Positions 11,723 to 23,699 are shown, numbered from the stretch's first letter. The stretch: 64,000 nt of DNA from Symbiodinium microadriaticum (GCA_001939145.1 LSRX01000185.1:363216-427215); one strand, 5' to 3'. Notes: generated by a model not told the origin, from the sequence alone. Translations and numbers: made by a program.

Positions 11723-12545
11723 CTGGCACGGCATGTGAAAGGGGCGGGGGGCCTAAGCAGGTTGAAGGTTCTGGCTTTTGGTGTTCCAGGGTTGAAGGCT
11801 TTTAGGGTTTAGCTGTAGCCCACACTGGGCTTTTCGGGTTGCTTCTGTGAGCTTTTTCCGATGCTTTCGGGACTCTGAAACATCCGAATACTGTTCCTTA
11901 ATCTTCCGACATACAGGCAAACTATAACATACCCCAAAACCCCAATCCTAATCATAGGCCCCTGTATTGTGGAACGACTAATTGGTCACCGTTACAGTTC
12001 TCCTTAAAGCCATCCTTTAGAAAGGAACCTCACTGTGTTTCATGCGGCCCCTAGCGGCCCTAGCCCGTGCTCTGTTCCCTGAAAGTGGCGGATCTTCAAG
12101 TCTTTTCGGGAGCTCTGGTGGTGATCCCGGAACCTCGGCTTTTTGGCTTTCGGGGGCTTCAGGCGTGGCTCGGAATTGTGTGGGGGGGGGTTTCTATAGG
12201 GCCCCGAGACCTGCATCGAGTCAGTCGTTTAGGGCAAGAGAGCCGCGGGTTCACAGCTCAGGATCTAGCCTGGAGGTCTCTGTAGAATCCCAAATGCCCC
12301 TGCCTAGTCTCGACTCGACACCCCCGGGCCCGAAATCAGAAACCCGAGCCCAAGAATCAACCCAAACCCTCTAGAACCCGTAAAGCGCCTGCTAGACAGC
12401 CTAAACAGGCCCTAAACCCTTCTGGAACCCTGAGTCGAGATCCGGTCCCAGCTTTTGTGACAGCATCCATCCTCAAATCGTGTAGATGTCGTAAAATGTA
12501 CTTTAGAAGCCACCAATACGACCAACAACTTTCTCTTGGCTGGTC

Positions 12546-12617
12546 CTCCGCCACAGCTGGAGAGGACATCGGCGTCGTCGCTGCGGCCACGGCCGTTGCC
12601 ACGAGCTGCTCTGCACC
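12546..12617 (-). CDS. Exon x5, module 7
   Basis: The island is 72 nt, phase 0-0, from CTCCGAG|GGTGCA to GCGGAG|GA, a GA donor. The peptide starts GAEQLVATAVAAATTPM and ends AVAE. The GAEQL start is identical to module 4. Confidence 0.7.
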
Positions 12618-12957
12618 CTCGGAGAGCCCGGATACTCTTTTTGATTTAGGGTTGTATGTGTTGGTTCATGGCTTAACGACAATTTGCAGGGTGTTTATGA
12701 TGTATATGTGCCTGCCTGTGTGCGTGTGTGTGCGCGCAACGTTTAGGACGTGTTCTTTGGAAGGGGTCTGGAAACATGAGCACTTTTGGATTATGGTCTT
12801 TATCTAGGTTGGTCAATAAACACTGTAATCGCTCATGTTTTCGGAAGACAAGTCAACACTGCAACGACAAGTGAGGCAATATGATACCCCAGAACGTGGG
12901 AAACTGGTGTAGGCAAATGCACTCCCCCCCTCCCCCTTCGCCTTCAAAAAGCAACTC

Positions 12958-13056
12958 TGGAGACAATCAGGGGCACCTTATTTAAGGGTCCCTTATATTA
13001 AGGATCCTACTAGTTAGGGTACTTTTTTGAGGGTCCCCTAGGTTCGAGTACCCCCC
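12958..13056. mobile_element. Terminal-inverted-repeat element, family T2, reversed
   Basis: This matches the reverse complement of the T2 elements at 18497, 20325 and 25359, including the core AAGGATCCTACTA. It is degenerate at the right end. It lies about 26 bases beyond the donor of exon x4, module 7. Confidence 0.55.
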
Positions 13057-13082
13057 AGATTTCCAGGAAAAAGTCCCCTGAC

Positions 13083-13132
13083 CGAGCCAGGGGCTGCCAT
13101 GCTGCCGTCGGAGCCCTGCTGCACGATACTAC
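13083..13132 (-). CDS. Exon x4, module 7
   Basis: The island is 50 nt, phase 1 to 0, from CTGCAG|GTAGTA to GGCTCG|GT. It reads SIVQQGSDGSMAAPGS after the split glycine. The QGSDGSM core agrees with module 4. It lies between two inverted-repeat elements, each less than 30 bases away. Confidence 0.7.
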
Positions 13133-13146
13133 CTGCAGAAAGCCTA

Positions 13147-13224
13147 GGCTCCTTAGCAGTTCCTTTTTGGGGTTAGCCTATAGGATCCTAAACATGAACC
13201 ACAGACAGGAACTACTAAGGAGCC
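13147..13224. mobile_element. Terminal-inverted-repeat element, family T4
   Basis: GGCTCCTTAGCAGTTCC at the left is mirrored by GGAACTACTAAGGAGCC at the right. The inside has GCCTATAGGATCCTAAACAT. The second copy is at 46012-46089. No coding capacity. Confidence 0.72.
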
Positions 13225-13412
13225 GATGGGTAGTGGGCGGAAGCCATATAACGTGTCAAGATCCATGTTTGTTGCCACATCCAGAAGCGTTCGTCGATCT
13301 GCCAAGTATCTTGAACCCCTGCAACCCCCCCAAACGATCCAAACAACCTTGGGATCTTCAGGGGTGGACTTGCCGCTGTAGCTTCAAAAGCAAAGCCTAA
13401 AACCGCTAACAA

Positions 13413-13440
13413 CCTAAACCCTAAACCCTAAACCCCAAAA
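13413..13440. repeat. Telomere-like CCCTAAA tract
   Basis: Three to four units of CCCTAAA lie between exons x3 and x4 of module 7. Confidence 0.9.
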
Positions 13441-13554
13441 ACTTTCAGGGTTAACAGCAAAACTAAACAGACCCAGAAACCCTGGAGCCCCAAACCGAAG
13501 CAACCCAAAACCCGGCAACCCTTAATTCCCAAACAATCCCTTTGTCTCCCCTGC

Positions 13555-13588
13555 CTTCGACCGAACCTGGCGCCGACCGGGCTCCGGC
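13555..13588 (-). CDS. Exon x3, module 7 (short form)
   Basis: The island is 34 nt, phase 0 to 1, from TCGCAG|GCCGGA to GAAG|GC. It reads AGARSAPGSVE before the split glycine. It is four codons shorter than the 46-nt form but has the same phases and the GSVE end, as in module 6. Confidence 0.66.
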
Positions 13589-13608
13589 CTGCGACTTGGC
13601 AGCAGAAG

Positions 13609-13690
13609 AAAAAATATCTATATATATATATATATATACATATATATGTATATGTGTAAGTGTATGTCTATATTTATATATATATATAGG
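13609..13690. repeat. AT-rich microsatellite
   Basis: TA runs with TATG/TGTA interruptions lie just upstream of exon x3 of module 7, where they would fall in the acceptor end of its intron. Confidence 0.9.
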
Positions 13691-13867
13691 TGTATGTGGT
13701 TGGGAAACAAAGATCGGATCCTTAGTTCCGGAAGCTTCCTCAAATCGTGGATACGAGCCCATAGTTCGAACGAGACCCCTCAAAAGACGGAGATGACAGA
13801 GTTTGTATCACAAAACCCCCAGCAACTGGCTTGCAATGTCACGCCAGGACGGCCTCCTCGTTCCACG

Positions 13868-13981
13868 CTTTAGGCCCTAGGCCCTAAAGCCCCACACCCC
13901 AAACCTTAAGCCCTAAACCCGAAAACCCTAAACCCTACACCCAAAACCGTAAACCCCTAAACCCTAAACCCCAAAACCCAA
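13868..13981. repeat. Telomere-like CCCTAAA tract, degenerate
   Basis: Imperfect CCCTAAACC and CCCAAAACC units run up to eight bases from the donor of exon x2, module 7. Confidence 0.85.
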
Positions 13982-13989
13982 AGTCGGGC

Positions 13990-14025
13990 CTGCAAGGTCT
14001 CTGCCAACTCCGTCTCGAGCACGCC
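13990..14025 (-). CDS. Exon x2, module 7
   Basis: The island is exactly 36 nt, phase 0-0, from CCGCAG|GGCGTG to TTGCAG|GC. It reads GVLETELAETLQ, aligned without gaps to GLVQQELANALE of module 4. The microexon length is the same in all four good x2 copies. Confidence 0.66.
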
Positions 14026-15226
14026 CTGCGGTGCAAGCGCCCTAAGCCCATCATTGTAAAATGATAGTGGGTTTAAGGTACCGGACTAACCACTGTCACT
14101 TCGAATTCTAGCAGCAACAAGCTTTGAGATTGCCGTGGAAGCATAGCGGAATATGTCAGGATGGTTTCAGGAGTGGGGGGGGTGGCATACCGCAGTTGGT
14201 TTTACTGGAAATGTTCTATAGGGCATGCATTTGTTCTTGCTGGCCTTCAACCATAGCTGAACTTGGTGACCCAGGTGATGTCTTGGACTTTTTGATTGTA
14301 TAAATCCTCGAACCACTAAGCAGTGAACCTGAAGGTCAAAGCCTAGATTTGTCACCAGAGGAACCCTGCACCCGCATCCCTGGTTGCCTGCCCACCCTCC
14401 GATGCAATCGGTGCGGTGGAATTGCTGGCAACTCTTTGCACCTTGCAATGGAAGGCTTAGGGGTCACGGCATGATGGTTTCTTTCGGGTCTACAATGATC
14501 AGCAAGATCTTCGTAAGATGAGGGTGCACACTCAGTGGGGCGTGTAAGAAAGATTAGGCTCTGTTTCGGGGACTTCGGTTTGTTAATTACGGCCCTGCAT
14601 TTGGCACAGTCCCGACGGAAATTGGATGCAAACTCTCGCGGCTCTACTGGTGGGAGATGGGCCTTAATTGGAGCTGAAGGAGCTCATATGTTCCATGTGC
14701 TGTAAGGTCTTATGTAAGTATCCTGGAGACTCTATACCAAAATGGAACTGAGTTCGCGAAATAAGTTGAACATCGTACGTGTCAAACATCGACTCGCTTT
14801 TGTCCAACGGTTTTTGGATGGAGGGCTGCTGATCATGATGAAATCGTACGCACGGACGTACCTGAGAGCGGAAACACAACCCAGCGAGTCTGCATCCGGG
14901 CTCCGCAATTGGTGTTCTCACATCAGGTTTGCGACATCGCCCAACTAAGGAGAACCTAAATCGCACAAAACCCGCCAAGACCCAAAGCCTAAACACGACA
15001 CCCTGAACAGGTCTCTCTCTCCCCAGTAACAACAATTAATTAGGTAGGATCCATCTGAAGCACCACCCAATATGTGAATCGAAAGATTGACGAAACCCAA
15101 CTCTCAAACCCGAATCCAGGGATTTTCGGTTTAGGGTGATCGCCTCGGGCCTCTAGGCCAAACGGCCTACACAGTGAGTCCCGGAAACGCTTGGTGGCCC
15201 CCAGGCAGCAAAAGCTGCGACACTGC
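14026..15226. other. No exon seen
   Basis: I found no island with family similarity here. On the model this is intron between x1 and x2 of module 7. Confidence 0.4.
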
Positions 15227-15262
15227 CTCGTGAGTCTTGCGCACGGCCGTTGGTTCTGCAGC
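15227..15262 (-). CDS. Candidate exon x1, module 7
   Basis: The island is 36 nt, phase 0-0, from GACCAG|GCTGCA to CACGAG|GC, reading AAEPTAVRKTHE. It sits where x1 of module 7 is expected, but it is shorter than 51 nt and matches the family only loosely. Confidence 0.3.
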
Positions 15263-16424
15263 CTGGTCGGGTAGGGTTTTGATGTATATGAGAGTGAAGT
15301 CTCAACCTCACATAACCTGATCTCTGCTAAACTGACAGACTCGCAGCAAGAGATCCCGAATAGTCTGAACTCCGGTCTGAAAGCCTTGGCCTGCCAGGCT
15401 TCAACATGTAACTGTGCTTGGGCATGATTGGTGATGTAGGATGTACAGCTGAGGCTTTACCGCGGGCGTGACATTCCCGTTCGTTGGCTCCAGTACGGCT
15501 TAGGGTTCCGTGTTCGTCCAGCAGCTTGATATGGAAAACCTTAGTGCCGGTTGATGATATGGGATTAGGTCTTAGATCTCCCCCCTGCCGACAACAACAA
15601 ATGAACATGCTCTTTCACCCCATGTACATCACCAACCAACTAGAGATTCATGGAACGGAAATTCTAAGATGCGGTTCATCACACCAACATTCTTAATTGA
15701 GGGTGCCCCTGTTCTGGCCTCCGGTGGTCGTTGTTGGGCCGACTGAACAGCTGCCTTGGATGGTGGGTTCTCTTAAAAAGAAGCTTTCTTGCGCTCCGGT
15801 TAGGGTTTTACAGTTTCGATGAATTGAACGCGTGAGGTTTAGGGTGTAACATTGAAGCCGTTTTTTCAAAAGCTGTTGTGCTGTGAGGTTCAGCTTGCTG
15901 ACGCAGAAAGCAACACAAACAAGCCCCATAATGCCATGTAGGATTTTCAAATCCCGTGGTCGCAAAACCCCAGACACTAAATACAATAAACCCTGCGCAC
16001 AAAACCGCTAGCATCAACAGACCGGACACTTGATGTAGACCCCTGCTTCACAACCCATGATCTTGAAACGAACATGCAAACACATCAGAGCAACAACTAC
16101 GATATGAGTGCGACACCCAGGAAATGAGCGAACACAACAGGACAAACAGAATCAAACGACCCCACACGCACAACGAAAACAGAGTTCCCCCTCCCCAGTG
16201 TTTGGGGGCTTGTGTATTTCGTTTTTTCGGTTGTATCCAAGCCGTTGTTGCTGCTGTTCCGGTTGCTGCGCTCGTCTCGGTTCATCTATATTGGATCTGC
16301 AGAGTTTATGGTGCCTGCACCCCAATCTAGAGTCTCAAGGTCGTTCATCAATCCCCCGAGACGCCAAGAAGTAAGATGATGATCGAACCTCTGGTCTTCA
16401 CACCAGAAAAAAGCACTACCAAGT

Positions 16425-16525
16425 GGGTAGTTCTCAAAATTGAGGTCCCTGTTGAAGTCCTTTTTTGTATACGGGTGCCGTACGAATTGGGGGACCTAAA
16501 AGGGGCCCTAATTCAGAGAACTGCC
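16425..16525. mobile_element. Terminal-inverted-repeat element, family T1
   Basis: GGGTAGTTCTCAAAATTGAGGTCC is mirrored by GGGGCCCTAATTCAGAGAACTGCC, with a central GGGTGCCGTACGAATT motif. It is one of seven T1 copies of 100-105 bp in the window. Confidence 0.7.
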
Positions 16526-18496
16526 GCTAAGTTCCTGAGAAGGAACCCACTTGTAGAGGTTTGGGCCTGAAGATGCACCCTGAACGTATGAAGCACCCGG
16601 AAGTCGATTCGATTAACGACTTTAGGGAAACGGCGCTTTTTTGGATGTTTTTATGCGGGTTTGTTATTGGGTTGGAGGTCGCCATTTGGGAGCTGATAGG
16701 GCTTATCTGGCTTACATTGGGATTCATAGTAGGGATTGAGGACAAGCGTTTAGAGGCATCTGGGGCTCATCGCAGGGCTTCACAGCTTCGGGGCTTACAG
16801 GTTGAACCATGGTGCATCGGCATAACTGCAGCAGCCATAAGCCCTGGCGTCAAACTCGCGGTGTCTGAAGAGTTGAGGGCTAACCAAACCTTTGCTATTC
16901 TATATTAAATGGCTGCTGCAGTGATGCCACTGCATAATAAAGCATACAGCGATATGTCAACTGTAGTACTCCAAAGCCCAAAGCAATCAGGTTCCCTCGG
17001 CCAAGCTCACCGCTTGTGTCATCTCTGCGCCCAGTGCACCGTAGCCTCACGTGCTTGAGTAGAAATGATATTTGGCAAGAGTCTTAGAGGGATCTTCCAC
17101 AGTCAAGCTAGTACCATTCCACTACGTATACATGGCTCTCTCTGTCTCTCCCTCTCTCTCTCTCTCTACCAGGTGAGGAGCAAGGGCTCTCTTTCTTTCC
17201 CTCCCTCGACCCTGAAGCCTAAAGCCTAAAGACTCCCGCCTGTCTGAATCCTCGGAACTCCGGACACCGAAAAACGTTTCAGGGTCCTCCCAGCTCGAAA
17301 AGCCCCCGAGCCAAAAGCGAAGCAAAAGATGCGGCCTGGGCCTGGTCTGATAGGGTTTACTTTTCATTTTTTGCTACCTCTTCCCAAGCTCTTCTTCCAG
17401 TCTGATAGGTTTGGGGTTTAAGGGTTTAGGGTGATCTCTACTCGATTCAGTGCACATGTACCTTGCTGGAGGCCCTGTAAGGGAAAGCATTAATAATAGA
17501 AACGAAACCAAAAGCAAACTAGCACTGGAAGTTATATCAGTGCCGAACAGCTCTGTTACACAAACCAGGAGACTGAGGCCCTGACATATGGGTCTTTTTA
17601 TGAGTACTCATGGTATACCCTTGTTGTCCGTGTTGTAGTGAATACTATGATATAGACCAAAACCGTAGTCTAATTATGAAGGCCCCAAAAAACATTAAGG
17701 CCTCACGCAGTTGCCCAAATCCAGTGGGGCAGATTCTTGATTCCGAAGCAACCAGCATGCAACAGCCAAATTTTTGTTCGGTTGAGGAGTTAATACTCTC
17801 ACAACTCGGACAATCCACTCGTGGTCTTAGGCGTGGTTGGTGTGAAAACAAGCAGGCTCCCTGCTATGGAGGTTGCGCTAAACAGTTTAGGGTTAGTAAA
17901 GTTTGGGTTGTTGATACACTTCTCGACTTGCAGGATTCGGGTTTAGGGTCTAGGTCTTCGCACATCAGAGCGAGAAGCAGACAACGACTACTCGCGAGTC
18001 AGGCCTTCTTGTCAAATGGATATGAAGTAGCACGCTCCATCATCAGCGTTCATGAAATCTGAAAGGACATGAACGCAATTGACCCTCACTCATATTCCTA
18101 GGGAGCCGTTCCCACACCCTGAAACTACTATCGCGAAGTTCCTGTGAGGAGTCTCCAGAAGGAAGCCACAGACGGAAGGCCCAACCAAAAACCAACACCA
18201 ATGAACCCAGCCCCCACGGCCCGAAGGATCCACACCTCTAGGAGCCCTGCACCCCAAAACTCAAAAAGGCAAAATCTGACGTCTCTGTAGCATATGGTAC
18301 CCTAAACTAGAAGAACCACAACCCTCCCCCTTTTGCCGAACACTGGGGCCCAAGATAATATGGATCTTCCGCTCGTCGAAAAGGGGGCTATACGGAGTTG
18401 CGTGGGAAATAGTCTTGGGGAGCCTTGTTGTCCGGTGCACTGGCTGGTTGAGGGTTCGGGCGGCGAGACGAAAGCCAACACAGAAGGTCTATATGC

Positions 18497-18600
18497 GGGT
18501 CTCCGAAAATGGGGGACCCTAATATAGTAATTACCCTAAATAGTAGGATCCTTATTACAAGGACCCCAAAATACGGCACCCCCTGTTTTCGGAAACTCCC
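18497..18600. mobile_element. Terminal-inverted-repeat element, family T2
   Basis: GGGTCTCCGAAAATGGGGGACC is mirrored by TGTTTTCGGAAACTCCC, with the shared core AGTAGGATCCTTATTA. It ends 33 bases from the x6-like island at 18633. Confidence 0.72.
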
Positions 18601-18632
18601 ATATAAGCTCCGCCGCTAAGAACAACCTGGGC

Positions 18633-18665
18633 AACCGCACCCGCGCCCATAGACTCGATCGAGAC
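18633..18665 (-). CDS. Candidate extra x6-like exon
   Basis: The island is 33 nt, phase 0-0, from CGGCAG|GTCTCG to GCGGTT|GC, reading VSIESMGAGAV. A GT donor six bases later would also keep phase 0. It resembles x6 (MGG/MGA core, valine before GC) but follows x6 of module 6, so it would be a duplicate. Its VSIES start also recalls x1. Confidence 0.35.
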
Positions 18666-18892
18666 CTGCCGCTCCCCATCTCGCGCTTTGCAACCCTAGA
18701 CCCTAAATCCTACAGGTTTTAGGATTTATAACCCCAAGCCTCATAAATTTAAATCCTATAAATCCTGAACCCTAAACCCTATTTGCCCTACTCAAAGGAT
18801 CACTCTGCGTAGGGGAAAGTCCAGCCCTGGCCCTATAGGAGCCCAGACTTCTCGTAGTATACAGGAAACCGTTCAGGATCTGTGCCCTCTCC

Positions 18893-18988
18893 TACCCTAA
18901 ACCCTTTAGGCCCTAAACCCTAAACCCTAAACCCTAAACCTCAAACCCTAAACCCCAAACCCTAAACCTCAAACCCCAAACCCTAAAC
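18893..18988. repeat. Telomere-like CCCTAAA tract
   Basis: About 12 units of CCCTAAA, CCTCAAA and CCCCAAA in one orientation. A looser copy with CCTATAAATC units lies at 18690-18785. Confidence 0.95.
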
Positions 18989-19087
18989 TCGAGGTTGAAG
19001 GCCGGAGCCTACCCTATAGGGCCGAAAAAACCAGGCACAGTGGCTTAGGGTCGCGGGTTCAGGGTTAACGGGTTTAGGGAGCAAAGC

Positions 19088-19147
19088 TGGTCTGGTGTGT
19101 GCGTGTGTGCGTGTTTTGTTTTGTGTGTGCGTGTGTGTGTGTGCGTT
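19088..19147. repeat. GT-rich microsatellite
   Basis: TGTG/GCGTGT units interrupted by GTTTTGTTTTG. Confidence 0.9.
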
Positions 19148-19423
19148 TTGTTTGACAACTTTGGGCGGACGAGAAGCTGCGTGTTCGGGATTGAAGTTCT
19201 GAAGCCCCCGTTGTAACATCCCTATAAAAGCGTGCCAATCCATGGTGAAGTCAAAAAGCTTCATACCGTCTTGGGCATAGAAAGGGTCTAAGGCTTAGAG
19301 TCTAAGGGTTTACGTCCTTGCTCGATTTGGAAACTGCCCTGAACCCAGCTTATACGGATCCGTAGGCGAGAAAAGATGCCAAACCCTAGCCTGAAATCGG
19401 ACACGGGCCCTCGGAACCGAATG

Positions 19424-19796
19424 CCTTTTAGGGTTTAGGGGTTTAGGGGCTTTAGAGGTTTTAGGGTTTAACCCTCCATCCCGAAAAGCTGGGAGCCCAC
19501 CTCAACCTCGAAACACCAAGCGTCCTGACCCATTTAGACCCGGGATTAGGCCGAAAACCCTGGAACCGGCAAAGACCTTGAGCGCTTCATCGCCCCACGA
19601 ACCCAAATGCCCCCCAAAACAGGTCGTGTAGGGGCCTTAATATCAATTAGAACAGGGCCTTTCTTCCATGCTCCAAAATAGTATGGGCAATTATTCAAGC
19701 CCCCATAAACCCTGCAAACCCTAAACCCGACTCTAAACCCTAAAACCCTATATTCGTGACCCATTATTCAACCCTAAACCCTAAACCCTAAACCTT
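19424..19796. repeat. Telomere-like tracts in opposite orientations
   Basis: TTTAGGG units at 19424-19474 face CCCTAAA units at 19715-19796, with ordinary sequence between. Both lie just below exon x6 of module 6. Confidence 0.85.
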
Positions 19797-19826
19797 TTTA
19801 CTAGTCAGACTCTGGGAACCCCGGGC

Positions 19827-19868
19827 CACGGTCGGCGTGAGGGGCACTCCGCCCGGCGCGAAGCTGAC
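19827..19868 (-). CDS. Exon x6, module 6
   Basis: The island is 42 nt, phase 0-0, from ACTGAG|GTCAGC to ACCGTG|GC. It reads VSFAPGGVPLTPTV. The TPTV|GC end is identical in kind to modules 3 and 4, and the extra two codons keep the frame. Confidence 0.65.
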
Positions 19869-19962
19869 CTCAGTAACTGGGACGATGCGCCAAAGTTGGG
19901 CATCTAATGGGGTCCTGATAACTAGAATAGGGCTTTTTGGGGACGATTGTACTCTTTTTTAT

Positions 19963-19995
19963 GTATATATATATATATATTTATTTATTTATCTA
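19963..19995. repeat. AT and TTTA microsatellite
   Basis: ATATAT followed by TTTATTTATTTATC. Confidence 0.9.
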
Positions 19996-20324
19996 TAGTA
20001 AGGACCCCCCGAAACAATATAGGTAATAATATAAGTAATCATTGTGGCCCCTACATTACCAAACAATCTGCTTGCTGCTTTGGCCCAAGGCTTTGGGGCT
20101 CCATGGCGCTTCTTTAGAAGGCCCATGGATGGAGTTTATTTCAGGCGAAAGAGTCTGCTTGGCACAGAAGGAGGGGCTGCTTCATGAACCAAGGGTGTGT
20201 GTGTGTGGTCCACATGAAACCACTCTGCAGGTCGTGTGAAGCTTTATCAAAACAGCCATCCTACCGTAAGCCGCCGTAAGCGTACCCTAAACCCTGACCC
20301 CCTGAACCCTAAACCATGAAATGG

Positions 20325-20427
20325 GGGGGCTTCCGAAAATAGGGGATCCTAATATAGTACCCCAACTAGTAGGATCCTTATTATAAGGACCCCAAAGTAA
20401 GGGTACCCCTTCTTTTCGGAAACTCCC
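20325..20427. mobile_element. Terminal-inverted-repeat element, family T2
   Basis: GGGGGCTTCCGAAAATAGGGG is mirrored by CCCTTCTTTTCGGAAACTCCC. The core TAGTAGGATCCTTATTATAAGGACCCC is shared with 18497 and 25359. Confidence 0.75.
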
Positions 20428-20643
20428 AAATACTGCGTCTCTTGTGGATGAAGGAGTCTGCAGTGGTGTCATCTCCAGGGGCCGGGCGATGGGGGGCAGC
20501 ACGGCTCCATCCTTGCAGAAAGCTCTCAAACGTGTTCTGCACTTCAGCTCAGAGGACGCATGAATTTGAACTCTTATACGGGCCGGAAAGGTTGCTGACC
20601 TTGTGGGTCTCTGGGGCTCAAAGGGTGCCAGCGATCCCAAGGC

Positions 20644-20730
20644 CTGGGAGATGTGCGTCTCCATGGCCGAGGAGGGTGGCGGATGGATTGCCGCGAAGGC
20701 GGCATTCGCCAGTCGCTCAGCCATCTGCAC
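20644..20730 (-). CDS. Exon x5, module 6 (long form)
   Basis: The island is 87 nt, phase 0-0, from CTAAG|GTGCAG to TCCCAG|GC. It starts VQMAERLANAAFAAIHP and ends METHISQ. Three codons longer than the 78-nt form, with the extra codons at the start, and its end is shared with the island at 7150. Confidence 0.68.
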
Positions 20731-21424
20731 CTTAGGAGGTCAGAGATGATGCTGGTTGTCGTTGCTGCCACTATCATGATGATGGGGGATTATTCTTATA
20801 AATCTCGGTAGCTTTCCTGAAAAAATCTCGGGAAGTCGGGGTTTAGGGTGTCTGTTAAACCGGACTACTGACTAAGTGTTTTTTCATCTTGCCCTGTCGG
20901 AAAGGGCGGGGGTTTGGCGGCGACTCGCAACGCCTGACAACGATAGCGGAGGCATTTCCAGGACATTTTAGACTTTCCCCTAAACCCTAAAACCCAAAAC
21001 CTTAACCCAGGTCTACCTCTGGTTCCGTGGGGCAAAACCTTCATTGGGGAAGCCTTTCCCGGGTAGCTCTGGGCTTCCCAAAATTTGGTTAATCCGAGGA
21101 AGCCTTGAGGGCAAAAGGACCAACCCCCTAACACTTTAAGACTCGGGGTTTACCCTAAACCCGAAAGCCTAAACACGGTTTAGGGTTTAGGGTTTTGGAG
21201 GCTGCGAGAAAAAATGTAGGGGCCTGAATTATTGGACAAGCCACTCGTCGTGATGTCTCGTGTCAGAGCTCAGTACACATCACATCTCAAGATCTGCTTC
21301 CATTGCCCAAACATGCCTTCCCCACCAAGTTTCCTCTAGTATCCCCATAATGATACCCGAAACTTACACTCAGCAACACTCCTGAGGTGCCCTATGGCTC
21401 AGGGCTCTAGTCCTTAAGGTGCTC

Positions 21425-21474
21425 CAAGCCATCGGCATTCACGCCGCCGTCCGACCCTTGTGCTGTGGCAGCGC
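21425..21474 (-). CDS. Exon x4, module 6
   Basis: The island is 50 nt, phase 1 to 0, from TCTCAG|GCGCTG to GGCTTG|GA, the only x4 copy with a GA donor. It reads AATAQGSDGGVNADGL after the split glycine. The AQGSDGG core is intact. Confidence 0.68.
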
Positions 21475-21561
21475 CTGAGATCAGCGAATGTCTCTTGTGA
21501 TCTCGGGCTTCGGCTCTACCTGTGGATCTCCAAGCCCACTATTAGGGCTTAGGGGTTTCTT

Positions 21562-21612
21562 TTTCCCTAGGGTTTAGGGTTTAGGCGTTTAGGGTTTAGG
21601 GGTTTAGGGTTC
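21562..21612. repeat. Telomere-like TTTAGGG tract
   Basis: Seven imperfect TTTAGGG units between x3 and x4 of module 6. Confidence 0.93.
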
Positions 21613-22361
21613 TATACAGGATGTACCCTATCGTTGACTAGCTGAATCTGAAGAGGCCAGCATGTGCGGATAAGGGTGTTGGGTTTAGGCCGAATATCTC
21701 AGGGCTTACGAGAACCTGTACTTCCCGTTAACAGTGGGTCATGGCGCCTGCAAGTTTTTATTGCGTATGGGTTTTAAGTGTTCTTCTCCACCCGCCCAGC
21801 TGAGGTTTAGGGCTTAGGGTGTAGGTCGATGTGTTTGGATGTGGTTTCTGTGGTTATTATGGGTTCAAGTCCTTGGTGAGAGCTTCTGGTATTTGCCCGT
21901 CTTTCAAAAGTCTCGGGGTTTGTCCGGACAACAGGAATCCGATTGTGGATCCGCTGACGCTTTTTGAAAAGAACTGAAACTTCTGAAGCCGACAAGCCTC
22001 AAACGCAAAACTTCTGAAGTCGCAGACGAAAAATGCGCGAGCATTTTACATCGAAAGAGCTGCGCATGCAAGGAAATTGCGCGCCCTTTAGACTTAGAGG
22101 CCAAGAGACTTGCTAAATACTTCCACCCCTCGTTGAACTGTTAGGGTTTAGGGGTGGTTTTAAGCTTCAGGATTCCAAGGCTGGCCCTATCATCTCCGGC
22201 GCAGATGCGCTTTTCGGTCAAAGTCTACGGTTAAGATCCCAGAACGAAAGAAACAATGAGGAAACCACCAAAGCAGACAGGGGAGAGTTCAGATGCCGGC
22301 TTACCTCTTGCCCAAAACCCTACAAATTAGTAGGCCATGACGCACTCTTGCTAAGAGGTGT

Positions 22362-22383
22362 GTATATATATATATATATGTAT
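22362..22383. repeat. AT microsatellite
   Basis: A short TA run within the presumed x3-x4 intron of module 6. The stretch 22440-22620 beyond it is AT-rich with TATGTTAT words but no other structure I can support. Confidence 0.85.
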
Positions 22384-23111
22384 CGCAAAACAGTCGGCTT
22401 GTTGGATCACTCTTCAGGGCAGTTGAGGGGAACCCTATCTTTGGCCAGCAACAACACAACCCCAACCTCCTGTATTATCATACCATGTTAGGTTATAGTG
22501 TATACTTTAATCTAGCTGTTAATCTATTATGTTATGGGGTATTAAATATACAATGTTATGCTATGTAATAGTAATGTTCTGTAACATTACATGTCCGTCC
22601 TGAATACGTGCCCCAAGGTCCGAGCAAATAAACAACTTCAGCAGCCAGGAGACTCCCTACTATAATTCTTAGACGACGAACACCTTGTTCCAAATGAAAT
22701 CCTAAATTCGCTGCTGCTGCGGCACTCTTGATATTTCACCCCGCCCCCTCCCCCCACCCCCCCCCCGCAACGTAGACAGCAGGTTCGGCTTAACTCAACC
22801 GTACTATTCAGACTGCTCTCTTCGCCACGAAGAAGCACGAAGTGAAATTTAGGTGTATCCAGCCAAACCCAAATCCCAACCTCAGCTCCACACTGCGAAA
22901 CCAGCGAAACCAACTTCCGAAACCGAAGGCCCTGCACTACGTAACCACACCGCCCCATGAAGGTAATGTGTATCTTGAACTACCAGACCCGGGCCGCCAG
23001 GCCCTTGCCTCCCGCGAGATTTCTAGGTCCTGCTTAACTTCCACCAGAATAAGGAACATCTATTCTCTTCTTCTTCTGACAAGTTAGATAACTTCTGCGG
23101 ATTCCCCTGGC

Positions 23112-23145
23112 CTTCGACGGAGCCAGTGGCAGAGTGGGCAGGCAC
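23112..23145 (-). CDS. Exon x3, module 6 (short form)
   Basis: The island is 34 nt, phase 0 to 1, from TACGAG|GTGCCT to GAAG|GC. It reads VPAHSATGSVE before the split glycine; ATGSV is shared with module 8 and GSVE with module 7. Confidence 0.66.
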
Positions 23146-23699
23146 CTCGTAGGGTCTGCTTCAGCAAAGGAGTTTGCTACTACATCTGATCTCTGAGCAT
23201 TTTCGCACGTCACTTACGAAGCTAGGAGCCGGCTGAGAGACAGAAAGAGCCAAAGAGCCTGTGAGTGAGCGTGTGCGTGAATCTACCTCGTCGCTTGGTC
23301 GGGCCAGGTCAGGTTACGGTCTTAAGTGTGGGGGTCTTGTTTGAAGAGCTACGACTTGGCTTGAAGTTTGTTTCTGGGGCCCCTTGCATTTGGACACAGT
23401 TCGCACTGTAGAGCCACATATCACTAGGCCATGACCTCAAAGAGTGCCGATCTAGCCCGGCTCGAGGACGTAAAACAGCAGCATCGCGCAATCAGTTGCA
23501 CATCGGCATAAACGCACATGGCGCCATGCATGTTGGAATTCAGAACAATCTCTCTGTGTGTTGTGCACATGTGTGCATGAATACACAAAGATATATGTAT
23601 ATTCTAAAAAGAATGATATGTGTCTCAACGCCTATACACATATATGCAGATACATATGGACACAACGGCATTTGGTCAAACCACACATGATCACACATG

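Noticed and set aside
10384-11812. Frames of 335-467 codons
   Set aside because: They run through 954 N and are artefacts of the gap.
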